The notes under the pieces: model-generated
The model's database searches: none
What the model saw: only the letters and a program-made list of their open reading frames with translations
Told to the model about the DNA's origin: nothing
Position numbers and translations under genes: made by a program
Assembly (NCBI GenBank): GCA_947040555.1
Contig: CAMRBW010000004.1
Coordinates: 1 to 57,968, forward strand
Source of the DNA: an uncultured Oceanospirillales bacterium
GTDB lineage: Bacteria > Pseudomonadota > Gammaproteobacteria > Pseudomonadales > Endozoicomonadaceae
DNA length: 57,968 nucleotides
Direction of reading: 5' to 3'
Shown here: piece by piece, positions 36,537 to 45,387 of the stretch
How the letters are laid out: every line of letters starts with the position of its first letter
Position numbering within the stretch: position 1 is the stretch's first letter

Positions 36537-38003
36537 ATGCTGAGGGTAAAGGTTGAGAGATTATTCTGTTACGGTGTTTTGATCGCTGCTTTCCTTTGTC
36601 TTGAAGCAAGGGGTTATGATGCCAATCTCATCCTTAATAGTTTGCCAGAATATAAACAGCAGGACTTCCTCTCTCGAAAGTGGACAACCAGAGATACCAC
36701 TTTACGGGTGGTTCAGGAAGAGGGCTGGCGAGCAGTTTCCCTTCTCGCATTAATTGCTGCGGGGCGTGTCATTAAAGCATCGGCCCCAAAGGGAGCAGCC
36801 GCCGCTGTTACTTTTTGCGCTCAGACAGTGATGGATTACGCTTTGTCTTCTTCCATGGCGAATTTCTTTTTTAGAGCAGGTTCCAGCCTGGCGAACAACG
36901 TGATTCCCGGAAACCCGGATGCATTATGGAGGCAAGGCGTCGCATTTAGCCTTGGGCATTCGGAACTGTTAAAACATTATTGGCCGGACATTCAAGGCCA
37001 GCTCCAGAGTCGGCATGATGGTGTTCGATCCATTCGGTTTATGTCCCCGTCTCTGGATACTCTGCTAGCCCTTAATCTAGTGGTTCCTGAAGACGATGCG
37101 GATGCAAGGGCATGGTTGACTATGAGGGTTAACCATTCGAGAGCTCTGCCAGCACAAGAAAAAGGTTTGACTGGGGCCTGGATCGCGCTGGTTTCAGCGT
37201 GTCGTAGCTGCGGTGTGGTATCTATACGCCTGCGACCGTATGGGCATGATGCCATGATTGTTCAGTTGTGGCGTGACAACCATATATTGTCCGAATCCAG
37301 ACTGGCCGTTTCATCGGATGCGAAGGGAAGCAAGCTCTGGCTGACAGACTGTCTGGCGAGGAAACGCTGGACCAGGATGAACATAGGACTGATTAACCCT
37401 CTGACTGCACCGGTTCTTGCCGCTATTACGGCTCTGGTAGTTGAGGGTGAAACAGAGACCGTGGTTTCAATGAATCCTCTCCCTGCTCTGGTCTCTCCGA
37501 AGGGGCAGTTAGCCATGTTCCCAACGGGCACCAATGGCTATCTATTGGTTGATCGTAATAAGGCAGTGGATGTTGAGCTCCCTGAGCTGTGGCTGAATAC
37601 TGATCAGCCGTTTGATGATGGAATGGAGGAGGCTTTGGCTCGATTAGAGAAGCGGCAGATACCTGATCACTGGCGTGGCATACAAGGCTTGGGACTTGAG
37701 GTGGGTAGGAGCTATATCACCTCTTCACTGATTTATGCTGGCCTGAACTGGTTTCCTAAGGATAAAAATAAAGTTTTATTATTGCCCTCGCCGGAATGGG
37801 AAAAGAGAATGGGGGTGAAAATACTTAATCCTGATGGCTGGGATAGAAGTAATTATGTGGCCGATTTTAATCGGCCAATCAGCCGTAAAGATTTCAATAT
37901 TAAGGCTGCAATGTCGACCATCGACGCCCCTCCGGAGCACGTACATCATTTAATGTACGAGTACCTACAAAGCCATGACGGTTTTGTCGCACCCGAAAAG
38001 TAA
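36537..38003 (+). CDS. Exported protein of unknown family, paralogue A (488 aa)
   Basis: This protein belongs to a family I do not recognise; a second member lies at 42100. AGGAG is nine bases before the ATG. Residues about 1-27 form a signal peptide (LFCYGVLIAAFLCLEARG). Segments shared with the paralogue are KQQDFLSRKWTTRDTTLR, a hydrophobic stretch near residue 60-110, LGHSELLKHYWPDIQGQLQ, and the best-conserved part, GYLLVDRNKAVDVELPELWL to WRGIQGLGLEVGRSY (residues about 335-400). The C-terminal 90 residues differ from the paralogue. No enzyme motif is visible. Transport out of the cytoplasm is the only supported inference. Confidence 0.78.
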   Translation: MLRVKVERLFCYGVLIAAFLCLEARGYDANLILNSLPEYKQQDFLSRKWTTRDTTLRVVQEEGWRAVSLLALIAAGRVIKASAPKGAAAAVTFCAQTVMDYALSSSMANFFFRAGSSLANNVIPGNPDALWRQGVAFSLGHSELLKHYWPDIQGQLQSRHDGVRSIRFMSPSLDTLLALNLVVPEDDADARAWLTMRVNHSRALPAQEKGLTGAWIALVSACRSCGVVSIRLRPYGHDAMIVQLWRDNHILSESRLAVSSDAKGSKLWLTDCLARKRWTRMNIGLINPLTAPVLAAITALVVEGETETVVSMNPLPALVSPKGQLAMFPTGTNGYLLVDRNKAVDVELPELWLNTDQPFDDGMEEALARLEKRQIPDHWRGIQGLGLEVGRSYITSSLIYAGLNWFPKDKNKVLLLPSPEWEKRMGVKILNPDGWDRSNYVADFNRPISRKDFNIKAAMSTIDAPPEHVHHLMYEYLQSHDGFVAPEK

Positions 38004-38015
38004 CATTGCTGCCTG

Positions 38016-39023
38016 TCAGGGTAGAACCAGAACGGCATCCGTGAGGGTTCGCAGAGTCAGCATTTTCTTGAATTTGGCGGGATCTTTGAAGTGACGCACT
38101 ACATTTTCACTGTTCTCATCGCTCCCATTATCAGGTTCATGTTCAGGGTGGGTATAGGTGACAATGCGAGAGATCCAGAAGCGCAGACAGGCCAGGCGCT
38201 GCATAACAGGCCAGGCTTTGCGCTCGTCATCGGTAAAAGGTCTGATGGCGTTGTAGGCATTGAGAAGCGCAGAAGTACGGGCAGGGTTCAGCTCAAGAGA
38301 GTCGTGGTGGAGGCACCAGTCATTCACTGTCACTGCCACGTCGTAGAGCAGCCACTCTTCGCAGGACTGAAAAAAATCGATAATGCCGCTGATCTGACCA
38401 TTGTGAAACAGCACATTATCAACAAATAGATCAGCATGGATAAGACCCCGGGGCAGGTTTGGCATTCCGGCAAGCGTAGCGGAGATGGCCTGCCACTGTT
38501 GCTTTTGTAATTGGGCTTCGTCTTCTGGCAGCAAGGACGCAAGCCGGTTGATCTGCTGTTCAATCCAGCCCATGCCCCTGAAGTTACTCTGGGTGAAATC
38601 CGCCTGCTGACCAATATGATGAATTCGTGCAAGACTTTCACCGATCATGTGACACTGATCAAGAGACAGTGTATCGGTTTCAGCATGATGACCTGCGAGC
38701 CGGGTTTGTAGCATGCATGGCTTGTTTTTCAGTTGTCGCAGTGGTTTGTTATCAAGGCCATGGATCGGCGTCGGCACCGGTAAGCCAGAGTGAGCCAGTA
38801 GCGCCATAAACTGGATAAAAAACGGTAACTGCTCAGCCGGAACATACTCAAAAATGGTCAGTACAAAATGCTGTTCTCCCTTTTCAGGATGCCGGGTGCT
38901 GACAAAATAATTAGTGTTCTCGACACCCGCCTCTATACCCTTCCAGCAGACCAGTTCACCTTCGTCGTAGAGGGCCAGAAAAGCCTTAAAATCTTCTTCT
39001 TGAAGCAGTGTGTAGACGGACAT
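38016..39023 (-). CDS. thrB: Homoserine kinase (type II, ThrB)
   Basis: This 335-residue enzyme phosphorylates homoserine in threonine synthesis. It is the kinase-fold (APH-like) form used by pseudomonads, not the GHMP form of E. coli. GIEAGVENTNYFVST lines the nucleotide site; LIHADLFVDNVLFHNG and GIIDFFQS are the catalytic loop and metal-binding Asp. Translation starts at the ATG at 39023 (MSVYTLLQEEDF, the family start), although the frame is open further upstream. It is divergent from polA, as in Pseudomonas. Confidence 0.94.
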   Translation of the reverse strand: MSVYTLLQEEDFKAFLALYDEGELVCWKGIEAGVENTNYFVSTRHPEKGEQHFVLTIFEYVPAEQLPFFIQFMALLAHSGLPVPTPIHGLDNKPLRQLKNKPCMLQTRLAGHHAETDTLSLDQCHMIGESLARIHHIGQQADFTQSNFRGMGWIEQQINRLASLLPEDEAQLQKQQWQAISATLAGMPNLPRGLIHADLFVDNVLFHNGQISGIIDFFQSCEEWLLYDVAVTVNDWCLHHDSLELNPARTSALLNAYNAIRPFTDDERKAWPVMQRLACLRFWISRIVTYTHPEHEPDNGSDENSENVVRHFKDPAKFKKMLTLRTLTDAVLVLP

Positions 39024-39156
39024 TAGCTTGTCGTTTCCTTTATTCTTGTGTTTTGCCGGGCTTCTTTGCAGGACTGGGTGCCTGATGTCTAGAATAGCCC
39101 GAACCGACACATCTGTTGAGGCTCCTCGACAGATACTGAACAGAACAAGGAAGACA

Positions 39157-42006
39157 ATGACCGATCTCTTGCATAAATCCTGCGAGCAATCCACAGATCA
39201 GAAACCCCTGGTGCTGGTAGATGGTTCATCCTACCTTTATCGGGCTTTCCATGGACTGCCACCGCTGACCAACTCCAAAGGCTTGCCGACCGGGGCGGTA
39301 AAGGGCGTGATGAACATGCTTCGCCGTCTACAGGCGGATTATCCTGACAGCACCGTTGTTGTCATATTCGATGCGAAGGGCAAGACCTTCCGGGATGATA
39401 TCTATCCGGAATACAAGGCCAATCGCTCCGCTATGCCGGATGATCTGCGTTGTCAGGTTGAGCCTCTGTACAATGTTATCCGTGCCACCTCCATGCCGAT
39501 GCTGGTGATTGATGGGGTTGAGGCTGACGACGTTATTGGAACTCTGGCTGTCAGAGCAACAAAAGCCGGTCGTCGTACAATAGTCTCCACGGGCGATAAA
39601 GATTTCGCCCAGCTAGTAAACGACAATGTTACTTTAGTGAACACCATGTCCAATACGGTGATGGATATTCCCGGTGTTTATGAAAAGTTTGGTATTGGTC
39701 CGGAGCTGATTATCGATTTTCTGGCGTTAATGGGGGATAGCGTTGATAACATCCCCGGTGTGCCCGGCGTTGGTGAGAAGACTGCGCTTGCCTTGCTGCA
39801 AGGGCTGGGTGGTCTGGATATTATTTATAGCAATCTGGACAAGGTTGCCGATCTCGGTTTCCGTGGCTCCAAAACCATGGCCAAAAAACTGGAAGATAAC
39901 CGGGATAAAGCCTATCTTTCTTACGATTTGGCAACCATTCGTACCGACCTGGATCTGGGCTGTAGCCTTGATGATCTTGTTCCCGGCGTAGACGACAATA
40001 AGAAACTACTGGAATGCTTCGAGGAGCTGGAGTTCCGTGGCTGGGTTTATGAGCTGAAAGAGAATGGCGCGCTGGCACCCCTGAAAGGAGCGCTGGCCAA
40101 CAAAGTCGAGACATCCGTGCCAGTATCTGCTCCAGCAACCGTTAATCCTGCCAGTGAAGATATTGCTTCACTCCCGAAAGAGACCGGTTCAGTAGAGACA
40201 AACTACCAGACCATTCTCGAACAGGCTGACTTTGAAGCCTGGCTGGAAAAGTTGAAGGATGCAGAGTTGTTTGCCTTTGATACCGAAACAACCAGCCTCA
40301 ATTATATGGAAGCCGAGATTGTGGGCGTCTCCTTTGCGGTAAAAGCGGGTGAAGCCGCCTATGTTCCACTGGCGCATGACTATCTTGATGCGCCCCCGCA
40401 GCTGGATAGACAGGCCGTTCTTGCTGCTTTAAAGCCACTCTTAGAAGACGATAACTGTCGTAAAGTTGGTCAGAACCTGAAATACGACCGCAGTGTTCTA
40501 ATGCGCTATGGCATTGAGCTCAAAGGTATCGCTTTTGACACTATGCTGGAGTCTTACGTTCTGAACTCTACCGCTTCCCGTCACGATATGGATACCCTTG
40601 CCAGCACCCACTTGGATGTTAAGACCGTCAAGTTTGAAGAGATTGCCGGTAAGGGGGCCAAACAACTGACCTTTAACCAGATCGCACTTGAACAGGCTGC
40701 GCCCTATGCGGCAGAAGATGCTGATATTACCCTGCGTCTGCACCAGACTTTCTGGTCTCGACTGAAAAAAGATGAAAAACTCTCTTCTGTTTTGACTGAA
40801 CTGGAGATGCCGCTGGTTCCGGTGCTCTCCCGCATTGAGCGTAATGGTGCGTTGATCGATATGAACCTGCTCGGTCTGCAAAGTCGGGAGCTGGCTGTTC
40901 GGCTGCTGGAGCTGCAGGAGCAGGCATGGACAGTGGCAGGTGAAGAGTTCAATCTGGCATCGCCAAAGCAGCTGCAGGTCTTGCTGTTTGAAAAGCTGGC
41001 GCTGCCCGTTATTAAGAAGACCCCAAAAGGTCAGCCTTCTACTGCAGAAGAAGTGTTGGTGGAGCTGGCGGCTCAAGACTACGAACTGCCACGGCTGATT
41101 CTGGAACACCGCAGCCTGAGCAAGCTGAAATCAACCTATACCGATAAATTGCCCCGGATGGTTTGCCGTTCCACGGGGCGTGTACACACTTCTTACCATC
41201 AGGCGGTCACCGCAACCGGTCGTCTCTCTTCCTCCGACCCGAACCTGCAGAATATTCCTGTACGAACAGAAGAGGGCCGTCGTATACGTCAGGCGTTTAT
41301 TGCGCCGAAAGGCTACAAGCTCGTCGCTGCCGACTACTCTCAGATCGAACTGCGCATCATGGCTCATCTTTCTGGTGATAAAGGTCTGCTGGATGCCTTT
41401 GCTAATGGTCTGGATGTTCACCGGGCGACAGCAGCCGAGGTGTTCGGAGTCACTCTGGATGAGGTGACGGGCGATCAGCGCCGTAAAGCCAAAGCGATCA
41501 ACTTTGGTCTGATCTACGGTATGTCTGCCTTTGGTCTGGCCAAGCAGCTCAAAATTTCCCGTAGCGATGCCCAGAAATATGTGGAACGTTATTTTGAACG
41601 CTATCCCGGCGTCCAGGCCTATATGAACAGAACCCGTGCCCAGGCTCACGAGCAGGGTTATGTGGAAACCCTGTTTGGTCGCAGGCTGCATCTTCCGGAA
41701 ATCAATGCCAGCAACAAGATGCGCCAGCAGGCTGCAGAGCGCACAGCGATCAATGCACCTATGCAGGGAACGGCTGCGGATATCATCAAAAAGGCGATGA
41801 TCTCTGTGGATCAGTGGCTGCAGGAACAGGCGTTGGATGCCCGTGTCATCATGCAGGTACATGACGAACTGGTACTGGAAGTGAAAGAAGAACAGGTTGA
41901 TGTGCTGATAGCCGGACTTCAGGAAAGAATGGCTGCTGCCGCTGCTCTGGATGTCCCTTTGGTGGCTGATGCCGGTATGGGTGATAACTGGGATGAGGCG
42001 CATTAA
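39157..42006 (+). CDS. polA: DNA polymerase I
   Basis: This 949-residue enzyme for repair and Okazaki-fragment maturation has all three domains. The 5'-3' nuclease lies at residues 1-290 (DGSSYLYRAFHGLPPL, GVEADDVIGTLA, GDSVDNIPGVPGVGEKTA). The 3'-5' exonuclease lies at about 340-530 (FAFDTETTSLNYM with its metal-binding Asp and Glu). The polymerase domain follows: DYSQIELRIMAHLSGD, RRKAKAINFGLIYGMS and QVHDELVLEV. The ATG at 39157 has AAGGAAG upstream; the frame stays open toward thrB but that stretch is not conserved. Confidence 0.97.
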   Translation: MTDLLHKSCEQSTDQKPLVLVDGSSYLYRAFHGLPPLTNSKGLPTGAVKGVMNMLRRLQADYPDSTVVVIFDAKGKTFRDDIYPEYKANRSAMPDDLRCQVEPLYNVIRATSMPMLVIDGVEADDVIGTLAVRATKAGRRTIVSTGDKDFAQLVNDNVTLVNTMSNTVMDIPGVYEKFGIGPELIIDFLALMGDSVDNIPGVPGVGEKTALALLQGLGGLDIIYSNLDKVADLGFRGSKTMAKKLEDNRDKAYLSYDLATIRTDLDLGCSLDDLVPGVDDNKKLLECFEELEFRGWVYELKENGALAPLKGALANKVETSVPVSAPATVNPASEDIASLPKETGSVETNYQTILEQADFEAWLEKLKDAELFAFDTETTSLNYMEAEIVGVSFAVKAGEAAYVPLAHDYLDAPPQLDRQAVLAALKPLLEDDNCRKVGQNLKYDRSVLMRYGIELKGIAFDTMLESYVLNSTASRHDMDTLASTHLDVKTVKFEEIAGKGAKQLTFNQIALEQAAPYAAEDADITLRLHQTFWSRLKKDEKLSSVLTELEMPLVPVLSRIERNGALIDMNLLGLQSRELAVRLLELQEQAWTVAGEEFNLASPKQLQVLLFEKLALPVIKKTPKGQPSTAEEVLVELAAQDYELPRLILEHRSLSKLKSTYTDKLPRMVCRSTGRVHTSYHQAVTATGRLSSSDPNLQNIPVRTEEGRRIRQAFIAPKGYKLVAADYSQIELRIMAHLSGDKGLLDAFANGLDVHRATAAEVFGVTLDEVTGDQRRKAKAINFGLIYGMSAFGLAKQLKISRSDAQKYVERYFERYPGVQAYMNRTRAQAHEQGYVETLFGRRLHLPEINASNKMRQQAAERTAINAPMQGTAADIIKKAMISVDQWLQEQALDARVIMQVHDELVLEVKEEQVDVLIAGLQERMAAAAALDVPLVADAGMGDNWDEAH

Positions 42007-42099
42007 ATCACCTGTTGCATCCTGTTACAGAGTATTAACCCTTTGCCTGATGTGATCCACACTATACTTCAAATCGAAAATTTGAAATGGAGGCGGAGC

Positions 42100-43635
42100 A
42101 TGTCAGGTGCAAAGGGTGGTAACAAACTATTTTTTCGTGGTTTTCTGGTGTTTATTCTGTGTTGCGCAGAAGTGTACGGATCGGATGCGGGTATCAGCAA
42201 TATTCTCAATAACTTTCCGGTATCAAAACAACAGGATTTTATCTCCCGGAAGTGGACACATCGTGATACCGCTCTGCGATTTGCTCAGGAGGAAAGCGTA
42301 CAGGCAGCCTCTACTCTTGCACTCATGCTTGCCAGTCGCGTAGTCGTCAATGCGTTGATGTCATCGATTCCTCTCCATGCCGTTTCGATTGCCACGTTCG
42401 GTGCGCAGACGGCGATGGATTATGCACGGTCTTCCTCCATGCAAGACTTTTACCTGAGGTCGGGCTCTAACCTTGCGAATCGTCTGATTTCCGGGAGCCC
42501 ACAATCATATTGGCGTCAAGGGGTTACGTTTGCCCTTGGGCACTCGATGCTGATGAAGCGGTACTGGCCGGAAATCTACGGGCAGTTACAGCATCGGCAT
42601 AAAGGCATTCGGCGTATTTGGTTTATTTCTCCGGTCTTGAATAAGTTGATAGTTCTCAAACTGGTTACAGCTGGCCGTCAATATAAGCGTGCAGGGCTGG
42701 TTATAAACTTTGGTAATCTGAATGTTTTGCCCGCACAGGGAGAAGGGTTGACCGGAGATTGGCTCGCACTGGCTTCGGCCTGTCGTAACCATAATGTGAC
42801 GTCCATAAATATACAGCCAGACAGCACTAATGGTATGCATATCAAGTTATGGCGCCATGATCGCATGCTGTCTGAGTCCAGATTGGTAATCTCGTCGGAA
42901 ACGGAGGGGGCCAGAGTCTGGCTGACTGATCGGTTGGCTGAAAAGAGCTGGCCGAAAGAGTTTGGTTATGAGCCTGTTATCAATCCACTGACGGCTCCGG
43001 TTATTTCTTCACTTGCCGCACTTGTTTCTGGCGAAGATGTCTCTGTGGTTCCTGTGCATCAACTCCCTAGTGTGGTGTCTCCGAAAGGCCGATTGGCCCT
43101 GTTCCCAACCGGTACCGATGGCTATCTATTGGTTGATCGCAATAAAACAGTAGATATTGAGCTCCCTGAGCTATGGCTTAACACCGACCAACCGTTTAGG
43201 GATGAGATGGAAGTGTCCCTGGCTCAGTTGGAGCGACAGCAGATACCTGGTCGCTGGCGCGGCCTGTACGGTTTAGGGCTTGAGTTGGGCAGAAGTTACG
43301 CCATCCGTTCGTTGCTTTATGCTGGCCTGAACCGGTTTCGAAAGAGTACACGCGCATTGCAGGTTGAGGATAATGGTTCAAGGGATGATTTAAACGATGA
43401 AGCTTGCGATGAAGATGAGGTGGTAGATGAAGATGAGGTGGAGGTAGATGAAGATGAGGTGGAGGTAGATGAAGATGAGGTGGTAGATGTAACACCAACA
43501 AATCCTGCCGCCGTGGTGACCAAACAACCCAGCGTTTTGGGGGGGTTGGGGCTCGGCTTGACGTTCACCTACTCAAAAATAAGTAAGTCTTCCGGGGTTG
43601 ATGATGCCGGACGATATGAAGTTAACGCCAAATGA
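42100..43635 (+). CDS. Exported protein of unknown family, paralogue B (511 aa)
   Basis: This is a paralogue of the protein at 36537, with matching order of motifs: KQQDFISRKWTHRDTALRFA, LGHSMLMKRYWPEIYGQL and GYLLVDRNKTVDIELPELWL. GGAGGCGGAGC precedes the ATG at 42100; the frame is open further upstream but without a start signal. A signal peptide occupies about residues 8-27 (LFFRGFLVFILCCAEVYG). After the shared part it gains an acidic DEDEV repeat (about residues 435-463) and a short tail (GGLGLGLTFTYSKISKS) that resembles a beta strand. The function is unknown. It lies directly after polA and may be read from its own promoter. Confidence 0.78.
   Translation: MSGAKGGNKLFFRGFLVFILCCAEVYGSDAGISNILNNFPVSKQQDFISRKWTHRDTALRFAQEESVQAASTLALMLASRVVVNALMSSIPLHAVSIATFGAQTAMDYARSSSMQDFYLRSGSNLANRLISGSPQSYWRQGVTFALGHSMLMKRYWPEIYGQLQHRHKGIRRIWFISPVLNKLIVLKLVTAGRQYKRAGLVINFGNLNVLPAQGEGLTGDWLALASACRNHNVTSINIQPDSTNGMHIKLWRHDRMLSESRLVISSETEGARVWLTDRLAEKSWPKEFGYEPVINPLTAPVISSLAALVSGEDVSVVPVHQLPSVVSPKGRLALFPTGTDGYLLVDRNKTVDIELPELWLNTDQPFRDEMEVSLAQLERQQIPGRWRGLYGLGLELGRSYAIRSLLYAGLNRFRKSTRALQVEDNGSRDDLNDEACDEDEVVDEDEVEVDEDEVEVDEDEVVDVTPTNPAAVVTKQPSVLGGLGLGLTFTYSKISKSSGVDDAGRYEVNAK
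43408..43489. repeat. 21-bp coding repeats (DEDEV)
   Basis: GATGAAGATGAGGTG with linker GTA or GAGGTA is repeated four times in frame, coding for a strongly acidic run. The opposite strand is correspondingly Pro/His/Leu-coding but is not a gene. Confidence 0.9.
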
Positions 43636-43642
43636 GTGGGGA

Positions 43643-43774
43643 ATGATGAAAGGAGTTAATAGTGTGGGTGGTTTCGTTTTGGTTATGATCCCAATCAGCC
43701 AATTACCGAAAAAAGGTATGAAGCTCTTTGCAAATTTGCATCAATTGGGTGGTAACTGTCCCGCCTGGTTTTAA
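43643..43774 (+). CDS. Possible 43-aa peptide
   Basis: An ATG frame encodes 43 residues beginning MMKGVNSVGGFVLVMIPISQ and ending NCPAWF. GTGGGGA lies before it. I recognise no family. It may instead be part of a non-coding leader or small RNA. Confidence 0.2.
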   Translation: MMKGVNSVGGFVLVMIPISQLPKKGMKLFANLHQLGGNCPAWF

Positions 43775-43844
43775 ACAATAATCGGTGAAGTATCAGCCCT
43801 GAGAAGCCAATTCCGGGCATCAAGATGATGCCCGGATTTTTTTA
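43740..43844 (+). ncRNA. Candidate small RNA in the polA-engB locus
   Basis: The gap between polA (plus its inserted neighbour) and engB is where E. coli and Vibrio carry Spot 42 and Pseudomonas carries ErsA. Here about 100 bases of non-coding sequence end in a perfect terminator on the plus strand. I cannot match the sequence to either RNA, and the 5' end is a guess; the call rests on position plus terminator. Confidence 0.3.
43812..43844 (+). terminator. Strong intrinsic terminator before engB
   Basis: An eleven-base perfect stem, TCCGGGCATCA with TGATGCCCGGA, has a three-base loop and is followed by seven T. It acts on plus-strand transcripts only; the other side has no T run. Confidence 0.92.
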
Positions 43845-43862
43845 TCAGGGCTTTCTGTGATC

Positions 43863-44513
43863 TCAGGCGTCGCCCTGCTCTTCAGATTGACTTTCTGCTT
43901 CAGGCTGTAGATACCACTGGTCAAGTTTGGCGGTCAGCTCGTCAATACCACTTTTCTTTAATGACGAGAACAGCTGAACAGAGATCAAGTCTCCATGGTC
44001 GCGCAGCTGATGACGCAGCTTTATCATCGCAGATTTTGCCGTACCAAAATTCAGTTTGTCGGACTTGGTCAGTAGTATGTGCAGTGGCATATTGCCGGTG
44101 ATCGCCCACTGGATCATGGTTTCGTCAAACTCTTTTAACGGATGACGAATATCCACAAGCAATACCACACCAACCAGATTGGAACGCTCGGCAAGATATT
44201 GGCTGAGATGTTTCTGCCATTCGAGCTTCATCGCCTCTGGTACTTTGGCATAACCGTAGCCGGGAAGGTCGACAAGCTTGTGTTCCCCATTAATATCAAA
44301 GAAATTAATGAGCTGGGTACGACCTGGAGTCTTACTGGTTCTGGCCAGCTTGTTGGAACCTGTAAGAGCATTGAGCGCACTGGATTTACCGGCATTGGAA
44401 CGACCGGCAAATGCGACCTCCCGGCCAGTGGTTGGTGGACACTGGTCAAAGCGGGCAGCACTGATCAGGAAGTTTGTGGCCCGGTAGTTCAAGGAGGTGA
44501 TATGTTCTGGCAT
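43863..44513 (-). CDS. engB: Ribosome biogenesis GTPase EngB/YsxC
   Basis: This 216-residue GTP-binding protein is required for assembly of the large ribosomal subunit. G motifs are G1 [15 protein letters not shown]2 around [12 protein letters not shown]3 DLPGYGYAK and G4 LTKSDKL. The acidic C-terminus ([11 protein letters not shown]) is an ordinary variable tail. Its place downstream of polA in the opposite direction is conserved among gammaproteobacteria. Confidence 0.95.
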   Translation of the reverse strand: MPEHITSLNYRATNFLISAARFDQCPPTTGREVAFAGRSNAGKSSALNALTGSNKLARTSKTPGRTQLINFFDINGEHKLVDLPGYGYAKVPEAMKLEWQKHLSQYLAERSNLVGVVLLVDIRHPLKEFDETMIQWAITGNMPLHILLTKSDKLNFGTAKSAMIKLRHQLRDHGDLISVQLFSSLKKSGIDELTAKLDQWYLQPEAESQSEEQGDA

Positions 44514-44568
44514 AGGGAGGCTCTTTTTGCAAATTCTCGAGAGATTCAGATTTAACGGGGGCGTAGTA

Positions 44569-44574
44569 TATAAT
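44569..44574 (+). promoter_or_regulatory. Likely -10 box for cytochrome c4
   Basis: A perfect TATAAT lies about 70 bases before the cytochrome c4 start. No good -35 box is at 17 bases, so an activator may be needed. Confidence 0.35.
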
Positions 44575-44643
44575 GACTACGACAAATGGTGGTGCATTTC
44601 CCATGACAACAAACTACAAAATAAGCGGAATCGGGTTGTGTGA

Positions 44644-45261
44644 ATGAAAAAATTAATTGCATATTTGTTGCCTCTGGGGCTCATAAGCTTGAGTTTGAGC
44701 GGTTTGACAGTCGCTGCTGGTGATGCTGTTGCTGGCAAGGAAAAGATCGAAGTATGCACGGCCTGTCACGACCCAACCGGTATCAGTATTGCGCCAAACT
44801 ATCCGCATCTTGCCGGTCAGGGCGAGGGATATTTGACCAAACAGATCAAAGATATCAAAAGCGGTGAACGTGTAGTTTTGGAGATGACCGGTATGGTCGA
44901 GGAGCTTACCGATCGAGATATCGCCGACATTTCTGCTTTTTATGCCAGCCAAACCGCACCGACAGGACAGGCAGAAGAATCCTCCCTTGCCATCGCTAAG
45001 CAGCTTTACCATGGTGGTGACGTTGACAAGGGCCTGCCTGCCTGCAGCTCCTGTCACTCCCCGATAGGTTCCGGTAACGCTCCGGCCAGATACCCTGTGC
45101 TCTCCGGTCAAAGCCCCCAGTATATTGCTAAACAACTGCGTGATTTCCGGGAAGGGCATCGTGTCAATGATGGGGATACTCGCATTATGCGTGATATTGC
45201 CGAAAAACTGAGCAATAAGCAGATTGATGCGCTGGCGAGTTATATCAGTGGTTTGCGATAA
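44644..45261 (+). CDS. Cytochrome c4
   Basis: This 205-residue periplasmic diheme cytochrome c can pass electrons to terminal oxidases such as the one encoded at 24408. It has a signal peptide (KKLIAYLLPLGLISLSLSG, cut near VAA) and two similar halves with heme sites CTACHDPTG and CSSCHSPIG. Axial Met candidates are in EMTGMVEEL and RIMRDIAEKL. It is divergent from engB, as in many relatives. Confidence 0.94.
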   Translation: MKKLIAYLLPLGLISLSLSGLTVAAGDAVAGKEKIEVCTACHDPTGISIAPNYPHLAGQGEGYLTKQIKDIKSGERVVLEMTGMVEELTDRDIADISAFYASQTAPTGQAEESSLAIAKQLYHGGDVDKGLPACSSCHSPIGSGNAPARYPVLSGQSPQYIAKQLRDFREGHRVNDGDTRIMRDIAEKLSNKQIDALASYISGLR

Positions 45262-45387
45262 TCGCCATGTAGAGCAAACGGCCAGGAATAGGAAATGCCG
45301 CCCACCCCTAATAATAAAAACAGGGGCTGCATTTCCATGATAAAAAGACCTGAAATCTCATCAACAGCTAAATGATCTCTTCTACTT

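Noticed and set aside
43196..43501. Pro/His/Leu repeat protein on the minus strand
   Set aside because: It mirrors the acidic DEDEV-coding repeat of the exported paralogue and has no start signal.
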